Shown piece after piece: positions 40,871 to 49,565 of a stretch of DNA of 64,000 bases. The notes beneath the pieces were generated by a model that saw only the letters and a program-made list of their open reading frames with translations, did no database searches and had not been told where the DNA came from. Origin of the DNA: WHSW01 sp963777775 (GTDB lineage: Bacteria; Actinomycetota; Thermoleophilia; Solirubrobacterales; 70-9); NCBI GenBank assembly GCA_963777775.1, contig CAVZRL010000005.1:1-64000 (forward strand). The letters run 5' to 3'. The stretch's first letter is position 1. Each line of letters opens with the position of its first letter. A program made the position numbers and the translations under genes.

Positions 40871-41146
40871 TCAGGCGGGCTCGGCGGCCTCGTCCTCCTG
40901 GCGCAGGCCGAGCGCGTAGACCGCCGCGAGCCCGAGCAGCGCGCCCGGGATCGCAAACAGGACCGTCTCGATCCCCGTTTCCCCGATCCCCGCCCCGGTC
41001 GCGATCTGGGCGAGCGCGCCGCTGATCATCGCGCCGGTGGAGGCGCCGAGCAGCGCGCCGACGATCCCGGCCCAGAAGCGGTCGGGGACGAACACGGTGA
41101 AGTGCCAGAGCGCGACCCCGGTCGTGAACCAGACCAGCGCCGCCAC
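40871..41146 (-). CDS. Small polytopic membrane protein coupled to secDF
   Basis: The 91-residue protein starts with GTG at 41146, sharing a base with the secDF TAG stop (TAGTG), so it is translationally coupled to SecDF. It has three predicted helices: VAALVWFTTGVALWHFTVFV, FWAGIVGALLGASTGAMISG and ETVLFAIPGALLGLAAVYAL. The helices carry small-residue packing motifs (GALLGASTG), and the tail is acidic. It is not YajC, which has one helix and a soluble domain. Position suggests an accessory of protein translocation or envelope maintenance; I do not recognise the family. Confidence 0.65.
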   Translation of the reverse strand: MAALVWFTTGVALWHFTVFVPDRFWAGIVGALLGASTGAMISGALAQIATGAGIGETGIETVLFAIPGALLGLAAVYALGLRQEDEAAEPA

Positions 41147-44059
41147 TACCTGCGCCTCCCGTGCTTGCGCCGGCGCCGCGACTGCTTCTTGCGCGAGGCC
41201 TGCTGCTTGGTGCGCTCGGCGCCGGTCTCCGGGCGCCCGGCGACGCCGGCGTCGGCCTCCTCGGGCGTCGGCTCGGGCGCGGCCGCGCGCTCGACCGGCG
41301 CCTCGGCGACCGCGACCGGGGCCGGCGCCGGGGACGGCCGCGGCTGCTCGGCGGGCGGCGCCGGCTCGCCGTCGGCGCCGGCCGGCTCGCCGACGTGGCG
41401 CTCGACCTCGTCGATCCGGGCGACGACGTTGTCCTCGGGGAAGGTCGGGATCCGGCCCATCGCCTCCATGATCCGCGCCCGGCGCGAGCGATAGGCCGGC
41501 TCGCGCTCCTTCCATTCGGTCAGCACCGGCGAGGCGATGAAGATCGACGAGTAGGTCCCGGAGGCGACCCCAACCATCATCGCGAAGGCGAAGTCGCGCA
41601 GGGTGTCGCCGCCGAAGATCAAGCAGGACGCCGATCAGGAAGACGGTCGAGAGGCCGGTGATCAGCGACCGGGTCAGAACCTCGCTCATCGACCGGTTGA
41701 CGATCTGCGAGAAGGCGGCGCGCGGCATTCGCGGCACGTTCTCGCGGATCCGGTCGAAGACGATGATCGTGTCGTACATCGAGTAGCCGAGAATGGTCAG
41801 GAAGGCGGCGACGGTGGCGCTCGAGACCTCGGCCCCGACCAGCGCGTAGATCCCGGCCGTGATCAGGATGTCGTGCACGAGCGCGATCAGGACCGGGACC
41901 GCGTACTTGGCCTCGAACCGGATCGCGACGTAGGCCGTGATCACCAGGAGGCTGAAGATGATCGCGATCACCGCCGAGCGGGCGATCTGCTCGCCGAAGG
42001 TGGGCCCGATCGAGGTCGAGTCGAAGCTCTGCTCGCCCGCCTCGAGGCCGAAGGCGTCGGCGAGCACCGGACGCACGTCCGGGGTCTGCTCGGGCGGGAT
42101 CTTGGCCTGGATCTGGAACACGTTGGCTCCGAAATCCGGGTTCTCGGTTTCCTGGATCTTGGCCGAGTCGGCGCCGTCGATATCGGCCTCGGCCAGTGCG
42201 TCGCGGATCTCGTCGACGTCCGCCTGCTCGGCGAGCGCGACCTGGATCCGAGTCCCCGACTCGAAGTCGATCCCGAGGTTGAGCTGCTTGGTCGCGAAGG
42301 CGATCGCGCCGATCGCCAGGATCAGGCCGGAGAGCGCGAAGAAGTACTTCGAGGCCCGGGTGAAGTCAAAGCGCCACTGGCGGCCCTCGCCGCCGGCGCC
42401 GAGGAAGCTCGGCCGGCGCAGGATCTGCGAGCGGCCGAGCAACCCGAGCACCGCCTGGGTGAAGAGGACGGCGGTGAACAGGGAGACGATCGTGCCGATC
42501 CCGAGCGTGAACGCGAACCCCTTGACCCCGGCGCTGGCGAGGACGAAGAGGATGAAGGCCGTGATCAGGGTGATCACGTTCGCGTCGATGATCGTCGCGA
42601 TCCCCTTCTTGTAGCCCTCGGCAATCGCGGAGAGCATCGAGCGCCCGGCCCTCACCTCCTCCTTGATCCGCTCGAAGATGACGATGTTGGAGTCGGCCGC
42701 GACGCCGATCGTCAGGATCAGGCCGGCGATCCCCGGCAGCGTCAGCGTGATCGGGATCAGCTTGATCAGGGCGAGGAAGAAGACCGCGTAGACGAGCAGC
42801 CCGAGCCCGGCGATCACCCCCAGGAAGCGGTAGTAGGCGATCAGGAAGATGAGGACGATGATCAGGCCCGCGAGCCCCGCCTTCAGCCCCTGGTCGAGCG
42901 CCTGCTCGCCGAGCGTCGCCGAGACGGTGCTCTGGCTGATCAGCGCGAGCTTGATCGGCAGCGCCCCGATCCGCAGCACCTCGGCCAGGTCGTTGACCTG
43001 CTGGGGGGTGAAGTTGCCCGAGATCTGCGCCCCGGTGCGCCCGTCGATCCCGTCCGGGTTCTCCTTGAAGTTGATGATCGGGCGCGACTGGACCTGGCCG
43101 TCGAGCACGATCGCGAAGCTGTCGGAGAACTGCGAGGCCGTGTTGGCGTCGATCGTCGCCGCGGTCAGCCCCGCCGCCAGCGCCGCGTCGGCGCCGCGCA
43201 GGGCGATCTCGCGGGTCACCTTCTCGAACGCCTCGCGGCCCTCGTCGGTGAACTCGAAGGTGACGTTGGGCTGGTTGGTGGTCGGGTCCGAGCCGGGCTT
43301 CGGGTTCTCGATCTCGTCGCCCGCCAGCGCCGGGGCGTCGTTGAGGACGAAGAACTGCGAGCCGGCGCCCGCCGCCTCGTCGCCCTCGGTGGTCGGGTCG
43401 TCCTCGGGCGCCTGCTCGACCACCACCGTCCCCTGCGGGACCGCGATCACGCGCGAGTTCGGCGGCTGCTTGTCGTCGTAGGGGATGAAGAGGTCGGACT
43501 TGCGGTCCGAGGGCTCGCCGAGCGGCTCGAGCGTGTCGGCGTCGAAGAGGTAGTAGGTGTCGCCCTTGGTCGTGCAGCCCTGCTTCTCGCACTGGCGGTT
43601 GGAGAGCGGCTTGCGCTTCGAGGCCGCCTCGACCGCGTCGATGAGCCGGTTATAGGGGCGCTCCGCCGGGTCGGCGATATCCGGGTTGGGCGGGATGACG
43701 TTCTTCTCCCAGTCATAGAAGAAGAGCTGGGCCGTGGTCCCGATCCGCTCGATCGCCCGCTCGGAGTCCTGGACGTCGGGCAGCCCTACCTCGATCTGGT
43801 CGAGTCCGATCCGGGTGATCTCGGGCTCGGCGACGCCGAGCGTGTCGACGCGCTCGCGGATGATCTCGATCGCCCGGTCGATGTCCTCGGCCTTGACCTC
43901 GGGCACCTGCGGCGTCGCCCGGCCCTGGTAGACGAGCTCGGTCCCGCCGCGCAGGTCGAGCCCCTGGACGGTCCGCTTGTCGGAGATCACCCACGCCGAC
44001 GCCGCCAGCAGGGCGAGGACGAGCACGAGGACGATCAGGTTGCGCCGGCGGTTGGTCAT
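41146..44059 (-). CDS. secDF: Protein-export membrane protein SecDF (natural fusion), one frameshift
   Basis: The SecD half starts at 44059: membrane helix LIVLVLVLALLAASAWVISD, then KRTVQGLDLRGGTELVYQGR (the conserved LDLRGG), a large extracytoplasmic domain, and helices including IVLIFLIAYYRFLGVIAGLG and GVAADSNIVIFERIKEEVRA. The SecF half begins near residue 560 (FALSGLILAIGAIAFATKQL, LNLGIDFESGTRIQVALAE) and continues with ILGYSMYDTIIVFDRIRENV. A one-base shift near 41612 hides the last helices (LRDFAFAMMVGVASGTYSSI), after which a ~90-residue acidic, proline-rich tail ends in an Arg/Lys cluster. SecDF uses the proton gradient to pull preproteins through SecYEG. Many actinobacteria have separate secD and secF, so the fusion is notable. 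Confidence 0.9.
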
Positions 44060-44072
44060 CGCGCGCCGCCGG

Positions 44073-44555
44073 CTACTGGGGCGTCAGCACCAGCAGCAGT
44101 CCCCCGTCGTCGTCGTAGGCGGGAAACAGGTCGGCGACGGCCTCGGCCGGCAGGTCGCCCTCGGCGCGGACCGCGACCCGCTTGCCGAGCGAGCGCACCC
44201 CCCACTCGAGCGTCGTCTCGATCGGGTCGGTCTGGCCGTCACGGTCGGTGTCCGCGGTCTCGCCACCGTCCCCCGGGTCGATCCACTCGAGGCCGAGGAC
44301 CTCGCGCACCGGCCGTCCGATCACCTGCTCGTCGCGAAGCCCGGTGAGCTCGAAGCCGTTGCGCCCGACGTCGAGCAGCCGCGCATCCTGGTCGCAGATG
44401 AAGAAGGCCGCATCCGGGGCGGGGTAGTAGTCGTCGAGAAGCTCGAACAGAAACGGTGCGCTGCAGTTCGAGCACGCCCGCGGGCGGGCGAGCAGACCGC
44501 TGCGCTCCCCCGAAAGCTCCCTGTTGCCGCAGTTCGGACAGATGAAGAAGGGCAC
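44073..44555 (-). CDS. Zinc-ribbon and PAS-like domain protein
   Basis: The 160-residue protein starts with MPFFICPNCGNRELSGERSG and ARPRACSNCSAPFLFELLDD, a four-cysteine zinc ribbon. A PAS-like domain follows: DAAFFICDQDARLLDVGRNG, FELTGLRDEQVIGRPVREVL and a C-terminal strand DDGGLLLVLTP. A short acidic insert (DGGETADTDRDGQTDP) resembles a calcium-binding loop. PAS domains sense ligands, redox or light; with a zinc ribbon and no output domain the protein may act through protein contacts. It lies 13 bases upstream of secD on the same strand, in the position usually held by yajC, and divergent from the REC fusion gene at 44618. Confidence 0.65.
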   Translation of the reverse strand: MPFFICPNCGNRELSGERSGLLARPRACSNCSAPFLFELLDDYYPAPDAAFFICDQDARLLDVGRNGFELTGLRDEQVIGRPVREVLGLEWIDPGDGGETADTDRDGQTDPIETTLEWGVRSLGKRVAVRAEGDLPAEAVADLFPAYDDDGGLLLVLTPQ

Positions 44556-44617
44556 GCCGACAGGCTAGATGATCGGGTTCACGATCCCGCGCACGGCGCG
44601 TACGATCAAGACATCCG

Positions 44618-46375
44618 ATGATCGACCCGACCGGCCAAGAGGGCCCTCCCGGACGAGCGCCGAGCGCCGAGGGCCGAGCGATGATCCTCGCCGTCGAGGA
44701 CAACCTCGACGCGCTGCGGATGCTCGACCGCGAGCTGCGACGTTACGCGGCCGACTACGCCGTGATCACCGAGCGATCGGCGGGCCGAGCACTCGCGGCC
44801 CTCGAGGCGGCGCGCGCTGACGGCCGGGAGGTGGCGCTGGTGCTCGCCGACCAGGAGATGCCGGAGCTCGGCGGCGTCGAGCTGCTCGGCCGCGTGCGCC
44901 GGCTGCACCCGGCGGCGAAGCGGGGCCTGCTCGTCTCCTGGGGCGACTGGGCGCACCCCGACCGGGCCCGAGGGATGGTCGCCGGGATGGCGGCCTCGCG
45001 GTTCGACTACTACGTGCTCAGGCCGCAACGCCGCGGCGAGGAGCAATTTCACCGGATCGTGGCGGAGTTCCTGCACGAGTGGGCCGGGCTGCGCTCTCAG
45101 GCCGAGAGCGAGATCACGGTGGTCGGCGAAGAGTGGTCCCCGCGTACCCACGCGCTGAAGAGCATCCTGACCCGCAACGGGGTCCCCCATACGTTCGTCG
45201 ACTCCGACTGCGAAGCGGGCCGCCGGCTGCTCGGCACCGCCGGCTGCTCTGAGGCCGACGGCCCGGTCGCGATCGTCCGCGACGGGCCGACCCTGATCAA
45301 CCCGAGCCGGCTCGAGCTCGCCGCCGCGTTTGGCGTCGCCACCGAGCTCGGCGAGGCGCGCGAGTTCGACCTCGCGGTGGTCGGAGGCGGGCCCGCCGGG
45401 CTCGCCGCCGCCGTCTACGCGGCCTCCGAGGGGCTGCGCACCCTGGTCGTCGAGCGCGAGGCGATCGGCGGCCAGGCCGGCTCGAGCTCGCTGATCCGCA
45501 ACTACCTCGGCTTCTCGCGCGGGATCAGCGGCGGCGAGCTCGCCCAGCGCGCGTATCAGCAGGCGTGGGTGTTCGGCGCCACCTTCCTGATCATGCGCGA
45601 GGTCACCGGGCTCAGCGAGCACGGCGCGCGTCTGCGGCTCGAGATCCCCGGCCAGCCCGACGTCGACGCGGCGGCAGTCGTGCTCGCGACCGGCGCGACC
45701 TATCGCAGCCTCGGGGTGCCCGCGCTCGAGGAGCTGACCGACGCGGGTGTCTTCTACACCGCCGTCTCGCAGGCCGCCGCGCTCGCGGGCGAGGCGGTGT
45801 TCGTCGTCGGCGGCGGCAACTCGGCCGGACAGGCGGCGATCCACCTGTCGCGGTATGCCGAACGCGTCACCCTGGTGGTCCGGGAGGCCAGCCTCGCCGA
45901 GAACATGTCGAGCTACCTGCGCGAGGCGCTCGATGCGAGCGAGAACCTCGAGATCCGCCTCCGGACCGAGGTCGCGGACGCGTCCGCCGACGCTGAAGGA
46001 TGGCTCGAGGCGCTCGTGCTTCGCGACCTCGATACCGGCCGCACCTCGACGCACGAGTCGGGCGGGCTGTTCGTGCTGATCGGCGCCGAGCCTCACACCG
46101 GCTGGCTGCCGGCCGAGATCGAGCGCGACGAGCGGGGCTACGTGCAGACCGGGCCGGATCTGCTGCGCCAGGGCGCACTGCCGAGGCACTGGCCCCTGGA
46201 GCGGGCGCCGATGGCGCTCGAGACGAGCATGCCGAGGGTGTTTGCGGTCGGGGACGTCCGCAACGGCTCGGCCAAGCGGGTCGCATCTGCCGTCGGCGAG
46301 GGCTCGGTCGTGGTCGAGCAGGTCCACCGGCTGCTCGAGGCAGACGACCCGGCCGCGGCCAGAGTCGGCGCCTGA
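44618..46375 (+). CDS. Response-regulator receiver fused to thioredoxin-reductase-like flavoprotein
   Basis: Residues ~22-140 form a receiver domain: MILAVEDNLDALRML with the acidic pair, and ALVLADQEMPELGG with the phospho-acceptor Asp. Residues ~165-235 look like a degenerate thioredoxin/glutaredoxin domain (EWSPRTHALKSILTRNGVPH). From ~250 comes a two-dinucleotide flavoprotein: LAVVGGGPAGLAAAVYAASE binds FAD, AIGGQAGSSSLIRNYLGF, VVLATGATYRSLGVPALEEL, VFVVGGGNSAGQAAIHLSRY binds NAD(P)H, and VFAVGDVRNGSAKRVASAVG closes the fold. The CxxC disulfide of thioredoxin reductases is absent (YTAVSQAAALAG instead). The start is ATG 44618 or 44681. It is opposite in direction to all neighbours and intact; it may couple phosphorylation to redox chemistry. 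Confidence 0.8.
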   Translation: MIDPTGQEGPPGRAPSAEGRAMILAVEDNLDALRMLDRELRRYAADYAVITERSAGRALAALEAARADGREVALVLADQEMPELGGVELLGRVRRLHPAAKRGLLVSWGDWAHPDRARGMVAGMAASRFDYYVLRPQRRGEEQFHRIVAEFLHEWAGLRSQAESEITVVGEEWSPRTHALKSILTRNGVPHTFVDSDCEAGRRLLGTAGCSEADGPVAIVRDGPTLINPSRLELAAAFGVATELGEAREFDLAVVGGGPAGLAAAVYAASEGLRTLVVEREAIGGQAGSSSLIRNYLGFSRGISGGELAQRAYQQAWVFGATFLIMREVTGLSEHGARLRLEIPGQPDVDAAAVVLATGATYRSLGVPALEELTDAGVFYTAVSQAAALAGEAVFVVGGGNSAGQAAIHLSRYAERVTLVVREASLAENMSSYLREALDASENLEIRLRTEVADASADAEGWLEALVLRDLDTGRTSTHESGGLFVLIGAEPHTGWLPAEIERDERGYVQTGPDLLRQGALPRHWPLERAPMALETSMPRVFAVGDVRNGSAKRVASAVGEGSVVVEQVHRLLEADDPAAARVGA

Positions 46376-46391
46376 GCGGCCGGGCCGCTCA
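46373..46391. terminator. Perfect inverted repeat joining two convergent stop codons
   Basis: The arms TGAGCGGCC and GGCCGCTCA are separated by one base. The first three bases are the TGA stop of the plus-strand flavoprotein gene and the last three are the complement of the ruvB TGA. It can fold on either strand and is probably a bidirectional terminator, though no U-run follows. Confidence 0.55.
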
Positions 46392-47459
46392 GAACAGAGT
46401 CGCGGCGCCTTCGGGCACCGGAAGGCCGAGGTGCGCGAACCCGTTCTCGGTGATCACCCGGCCGCGCGGGGTGCGCTTCAAGAGCCCCTGCTGGAGCAGG
46501 TAGGGCTCGTAGACGTCCTCGATCGTCTCCTGCTCCTCGTCGACCGCCGCCGCCAGGGTCGAGAGCCCGACCGGCCCGCCGGAGAACTTGACCGCGATCG
46601 TCTCCAGGATCGTGCGGTCGTGGCGGTCGAGCCCCGCCCGATCGACCTCGAGCAGGCCGAGCGCCTCGGCGGCGACCGCCTCGGTGATCACCCCGGCGCC
46701 CCGGACCTCGGCGAAGTCGCGGACCCGCTTCAGGAGCCGGTTCGCGACCCGCGGCGTGCCGCGCGAGCGCTCCGCGATCACCCGCTCGCCCTCGGGCTCG
46801 ATCTCGACCTCGAGGATGCCCGCCGAGCGGCTGACGATCAGCGCCAGGTCGTCGGGCGCGTAGTGCTCGAGCCGCTGGCTGACGCCGAAGCGGTCGCGCA
46901 GCGGCGTCGTCAGCAGTCCGGCGCGGGTCGTCGCCCCGACCAGGGTGAAGGCCGGCAGGTCGAGGGTCACGGTCCGCGCCCCGGCGCCCTGGCCGAGCAC
47001 GATCGGCAGCCTGCGGTCCTCCATCGCCGGATACAGGGTCTCCTCGATCGCGCGGTTGAGACGATGGATCTCGTCGATGAAGAAGACCGAGCCGGGCTCG
47101 AGCGCGGTCAGGAAGGAGGCGATGTCGGCCTTTCGCTCCAGGGCCGGGCCCGCGGTCTGCACGATCGGGGCCTCGAGCTCGGCGGCGATGATGTAGGCGA
47201 GCGAGGTCTTGCCGAGACCCGGCGGCCCGGCGAGCAGCACGTGGTCGAGTGACTCCTCGCGGCGGCGCGCTGCCTCGATGAACACCTCGAGCTGGGAGGT
47301 GACCTGGGCCTGGTTGACGAACTCGGCGAGCCGGCGCGGGCGCAGCGAGCGGTCGAGGTCCTCGTCGGCGCCGGCGAGCCGGACCTCGGCCATCGGCTCG
47401 GCGATCGGCGCGTCCATGCCGTCCTCGGCGGCGAAGCTCGGGTCGCGCCGGACGCTCAC
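46389..47459 (-). CDS. ruvB: Holliday junction branch migration helicase RuvB
   Basis: The GTG at 47459 gives a 356-residue AAA+ protein. LRPRRLAEFVNQAQVTSQLE is the RuvB N-terminus, HVLLAGPPGLGKTSLAYIIA the Walker A motif, GSVFFIDEIHRLNRAIEETL the Walker B motif, TLVGATTRAGLLTTPLRDRF sensor 1 with the arginine finger, and GTPRVANRLLKRVRDFAEVR sensor 2. The winged helix contains TIEDVYEPYLLQQGLLKRTP followed by RGRV. RuvB forms hexameric rings that drive branch migration with RuvA. The start overlaps the ruvA stop by four bases. The residue after EF is N-Q rather than the common G-Q, a minor deviation. Confidence 0.95.
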   Translation of the reverse strand: MSVRRDPSFAAEDGMDAPIAEPMAEVRLAGADEDLDRSLRPRRLAEFVNQAQVTSQLEVFIEAARRREESLDHVLLAGPPGLGKTSLAYIIAAELEAPIVQTAGPALERKADIASFLTALEPGSVFFIDEIHRLNRAIEETLYPAMEDRRLPIVLGQGAGARTVTLDLPAFTLVGATTRAGLLTTPLRDRFGVSQRLEHYAPDDLALIVSRSAGILEVEIEPEGERVIAERSRGTPRVANRLLKRVRDFAEVRGAGVITEAVAAEALGLLEVDRAGLDRHDRTILETIAVKFSGGPVGLSTLAAAVDEEQETIEDVYEPYLLQQGLLKRTPRGRVITENGFAHLGLPVPEGAATLF

Positions 47460-48052
47460 GCGGCCTCCCTGCTGCCGGCGCTGCGCAGGGCGCTGCCGAT
47501 CAGGTCCTCGGCGGTCTCGCCGGTGGCGCCCTCGAGCAGCCTCTCGGCCTCGGCGAGCGTGTAGCCGAGGTGCATGAGCCCGTCGCGCGCCAGCGAGCGG
47601 GGATCATCGTCGGCCTCGCCCGAGATCGCCGGCACTCCCTCCTCGAGCTCCCCGGCGACCTTCTCGCGCAGCTCGACGATCAGACGCTCGGAGGTCCGCT
47701 TGCCGACTCCCGGTACAGCCTGGAATCGCTTCGCGTCACCGGCGGCGATCGCGCGCAGCAGCTCTCGCGGGGTGCCGCCGGAGAGAATCGCGATCGCCAC
47801 CTTCGGCCCGATCCCCGAGACCGAGGTCAGGTGGCAGAACAGGTCGCGCTCCTCCTCGCTGGCGAACCCGTACAGGGTCAGCGAATCGTCGCGCGAGACC
47901 AGGTGGGCGTGCAGCATCGCCTCCTTGCCGCTCGCCGGCACGGCCTTAAGCGTCTCGGCCGAGACCGTGAGCCGGTACCCGACCCCCGCCGACTCGACCA
48001 CCACGTGGTCGGGGCGGCGGACCAGGACCTGGCCGCGGACCGAGGCGATCAT
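47456..48052 (-). CDS. ruvA: Holliday junction DNA helicase subunit RuvA
   Basis: The 198-residue protein starts MIASVRGQVLVRRPDHVVVE (OB-fold domain I). Its two helix-hairpin-helix motifs follow: LTSVSGIGPKVAIAILSG and FQAVPGVGKRTSERLIVELR. A flexible acidic linker and the C-terminal domain III (DGLMHLGYTLAEAERLLEG), which binds RuvB, complete it. RuvA binds four-way junctions as a tetramer. Start and stop overlap ruvC and ruvB by four bases each, so the three are translationally coupled. Confidence 0.95.
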   Translation of the reverse strand: MIASVRGQVLVRRPDHVVVESAGVGYRLTVSAETLKAVPASGKEAMLHAHLVSRDDSLTLYGFASEEERDLFCHLTSVSGIGPKVAIAILSGGTPRELLRAIAAGDAKRFQAVPGVGKRTSERLIVELREKVAGELEEGVPAISGEADDDPRSLARDGLMHLGYTLAEAERLLEGATGETAEDLIGSALRSAGSREAA

Positions 48053-48570
48053 CGCGCACCGACCTCGACCCGGCCGGCGGTCGCGACCGCCTCGATACGG
48101 CCCGCGTGGCCCGCATGGCAGATCGCGGTCGCGAGCGCGTCGGCCGCGTGGTCGGACTCGGGCGGGCGTGGCAGGCCGAGCAGGGCACCGACCATCTGCT
48201 GGACCTGGCGCTTGTCGGCCGATCCCGACCCGCAGACCGCCACCTTGACCGCCTGCGGCGTGTAGTCGAAGCAGGGGACTCGGCGCTGGGCGGCGGCAAG
48301 CATCGCGACCCCGCGGGCCTGGCCGACCGCGATCGCCGAACGGGCGTTGGCGCCGAAGTAGAGCTCCTCGAGCGCCACGGCTGCGGGCTCGTGCCAGGCG
48401 ATCAGCTTCTCGAGCTCGGCATGAACGTGCGCCAGCCGGCTCTCCAGCGGCTGGTCGGCGGGCGTCTCGATCACGCCGCCGTCAACCGCGCTCAGTCGGC
48501 CGCCGGCGCTGCGCACGACGCCGAAGCCGGTGTTCGCCAAGCCCGGGTCTATGCCCATCACCACCACCAT
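48049..48570 (-). CDS. ruvC: Holliday junction resolvase RuvC
   Basis: The protein begins MVVVMGIDPGLANTGFGVV, with the first catalytic aspartate in IDPG; translation could also start at the internal ATG (MGIDPG). VALEELYFGANARSAIAVGQ contains the second acidic residue and ADKRQVQQMVGALLGLPRPP the DNA-contacting loop. ESDHAADALATAICHA holds the last acidic pair, completing the RNase-H-like active site. About 173 residues, normal for RuvC. It cuts Holliday junctions symmetrically. It is the first ruv gene, 60 bases downstream of yebC. Confidence 0.95.
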   Translation of the reverse strand: MVVVMGIDPGLANTGFGVVRSAGGRLSAVDGGVIETPADQPLESRLAHVHAELEKLIAWHEPAAVALEELYFGANARSAIAVGQARGVAMLAAAQRRVPCFDYTPQAVKVAVCGSGSADKRQVQQMVGALLGLPRPPESDHAADALATAICHAGHAGRIEAVATAGRVEVGAR

Positions 48571-48630
48571 TCATGGAGGGATTCTCGACCAGCGCCCGGA
48601 TGCCTCTTTCGAGCCCGCCGACGGCGGCGC

Positions 48631-49382
48631 CTAGGCCGCAGCCTCGGCGAGCAGGGCTTCGGGGATATCGAAGTTCGCGTGCACCGACTCGACGTCGTCG
48701 TGGTCGTCGAGCGACTCGATCAGCCTGATCAGCGCCCGCGCCGTGGCCTCCTCGGAGACCTCGACGACCGCTGCCGGCTCCATCACGAGGTCGGCCGACT
48801 CGATCTCGACCCCGGAGCCCTCGAGGCTCGCGCGGACCGCCCCGAGGCGGGACGGCTCGCTGGTCAGCTTGTAGACGTCATCGTCGAGCGCGACGTCCTC
48901 GGCCCCGGCGTCGATCGCCGCCAGCAGGTCCTCCTCGCCGTGGCGATCGGCTGCGACCAGGACGACCCCCTTCTTCTCGAACTGCCAGGCGACCGAGCCC
49001 GGCTCGCCGAGGCTGCCGCCCGCCTTGTCGAAGGCGTGGCGCACCTCCGAGCCGGTGCGGTTGCGGTTGTCGGTCAGCGCCTCGACCAGGATCGCGACGC
49101 CACCCGGCCCGTAACCCTCGTAGACGACCCGCTCGATCTGCTCGTCGCCGCTGCCGGCGCCGCTGCCGCGGTCGATCGCCCGCTGGATGTTCTCCTTCGG
49201 CATCGAGAAGCCGCGCGCCTTCTCGATCGCGGCCGCAAGGGTGAAGTTGGACTCCGGGTCCCCCCGCCCTCGCGCGCGGCGACCGCGATCGCCCGCGCGA
49301 GCTTGGTGAACAGCTGGCCGCGCTTGGCGTCGGTGGCGGCCTTCTTGTGCTTGATCGAGGCCCACTTCGAATGACCCGACAT
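48631..49382 (-). CDS. yebC: YebC/PmpR-family regulator, one frameshift
   Basis: The start at 49382 gives MSGHSKWASIKHKKAATDAK, the invariant YebC N-terminus, followed by RGQLFTKLARAIAVAAREGG. One G appears to be missing in a G run near 49262: restoring it joins DPESNFTLAAAIEKARGFSM and PKENIQRAIDRGSG, then YEGYGPGGVAILVEALTDNR, GSLGEPGSVAWQFEKKGVV and the C-terminal domain. Length ~250 residues. YebC proteins act in transcription control or in relieving ribosome stalling. Position directly upstream of ruvCAB is conserved across actinobacteria. A TAAGAT at 49391-49396 just before the start could serve as -10 for a leaderless transcript. Confidence 0.9.
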
Positions 49383-49565
49383 GGCGCTGATCTTAGGCCG
49401 CGGCCTGACCCGGACGCGGCCGCGGCCGGGCTCTTGACACCCCGGCCGCGGCATCGCGTCGGCATCCCATCGATGGCGGCGCTCGCGGCGCCGCATCGCC
49501 CTGGCGAAACGCGCAGAGCGGCGCGCCTTCCTACAACAAGCCTGCGCGTTCGGAGTTGCGCCGGA

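Noticed and set aside
41603..44347. A 914-codon plus-strand open frame opposite secDF
   Set aside because: It is the antisense shadow of a conserved gene in high-GC DNA: composition is dominated by D, R, E, G and V with no recognisable domain.
49434..49439. TTGACA on the plus strand as a -35 promoter element
   Set aside because: No suitable -10 follows and the only downstream plus-strand frame is a shadow of the M29 peptidase.
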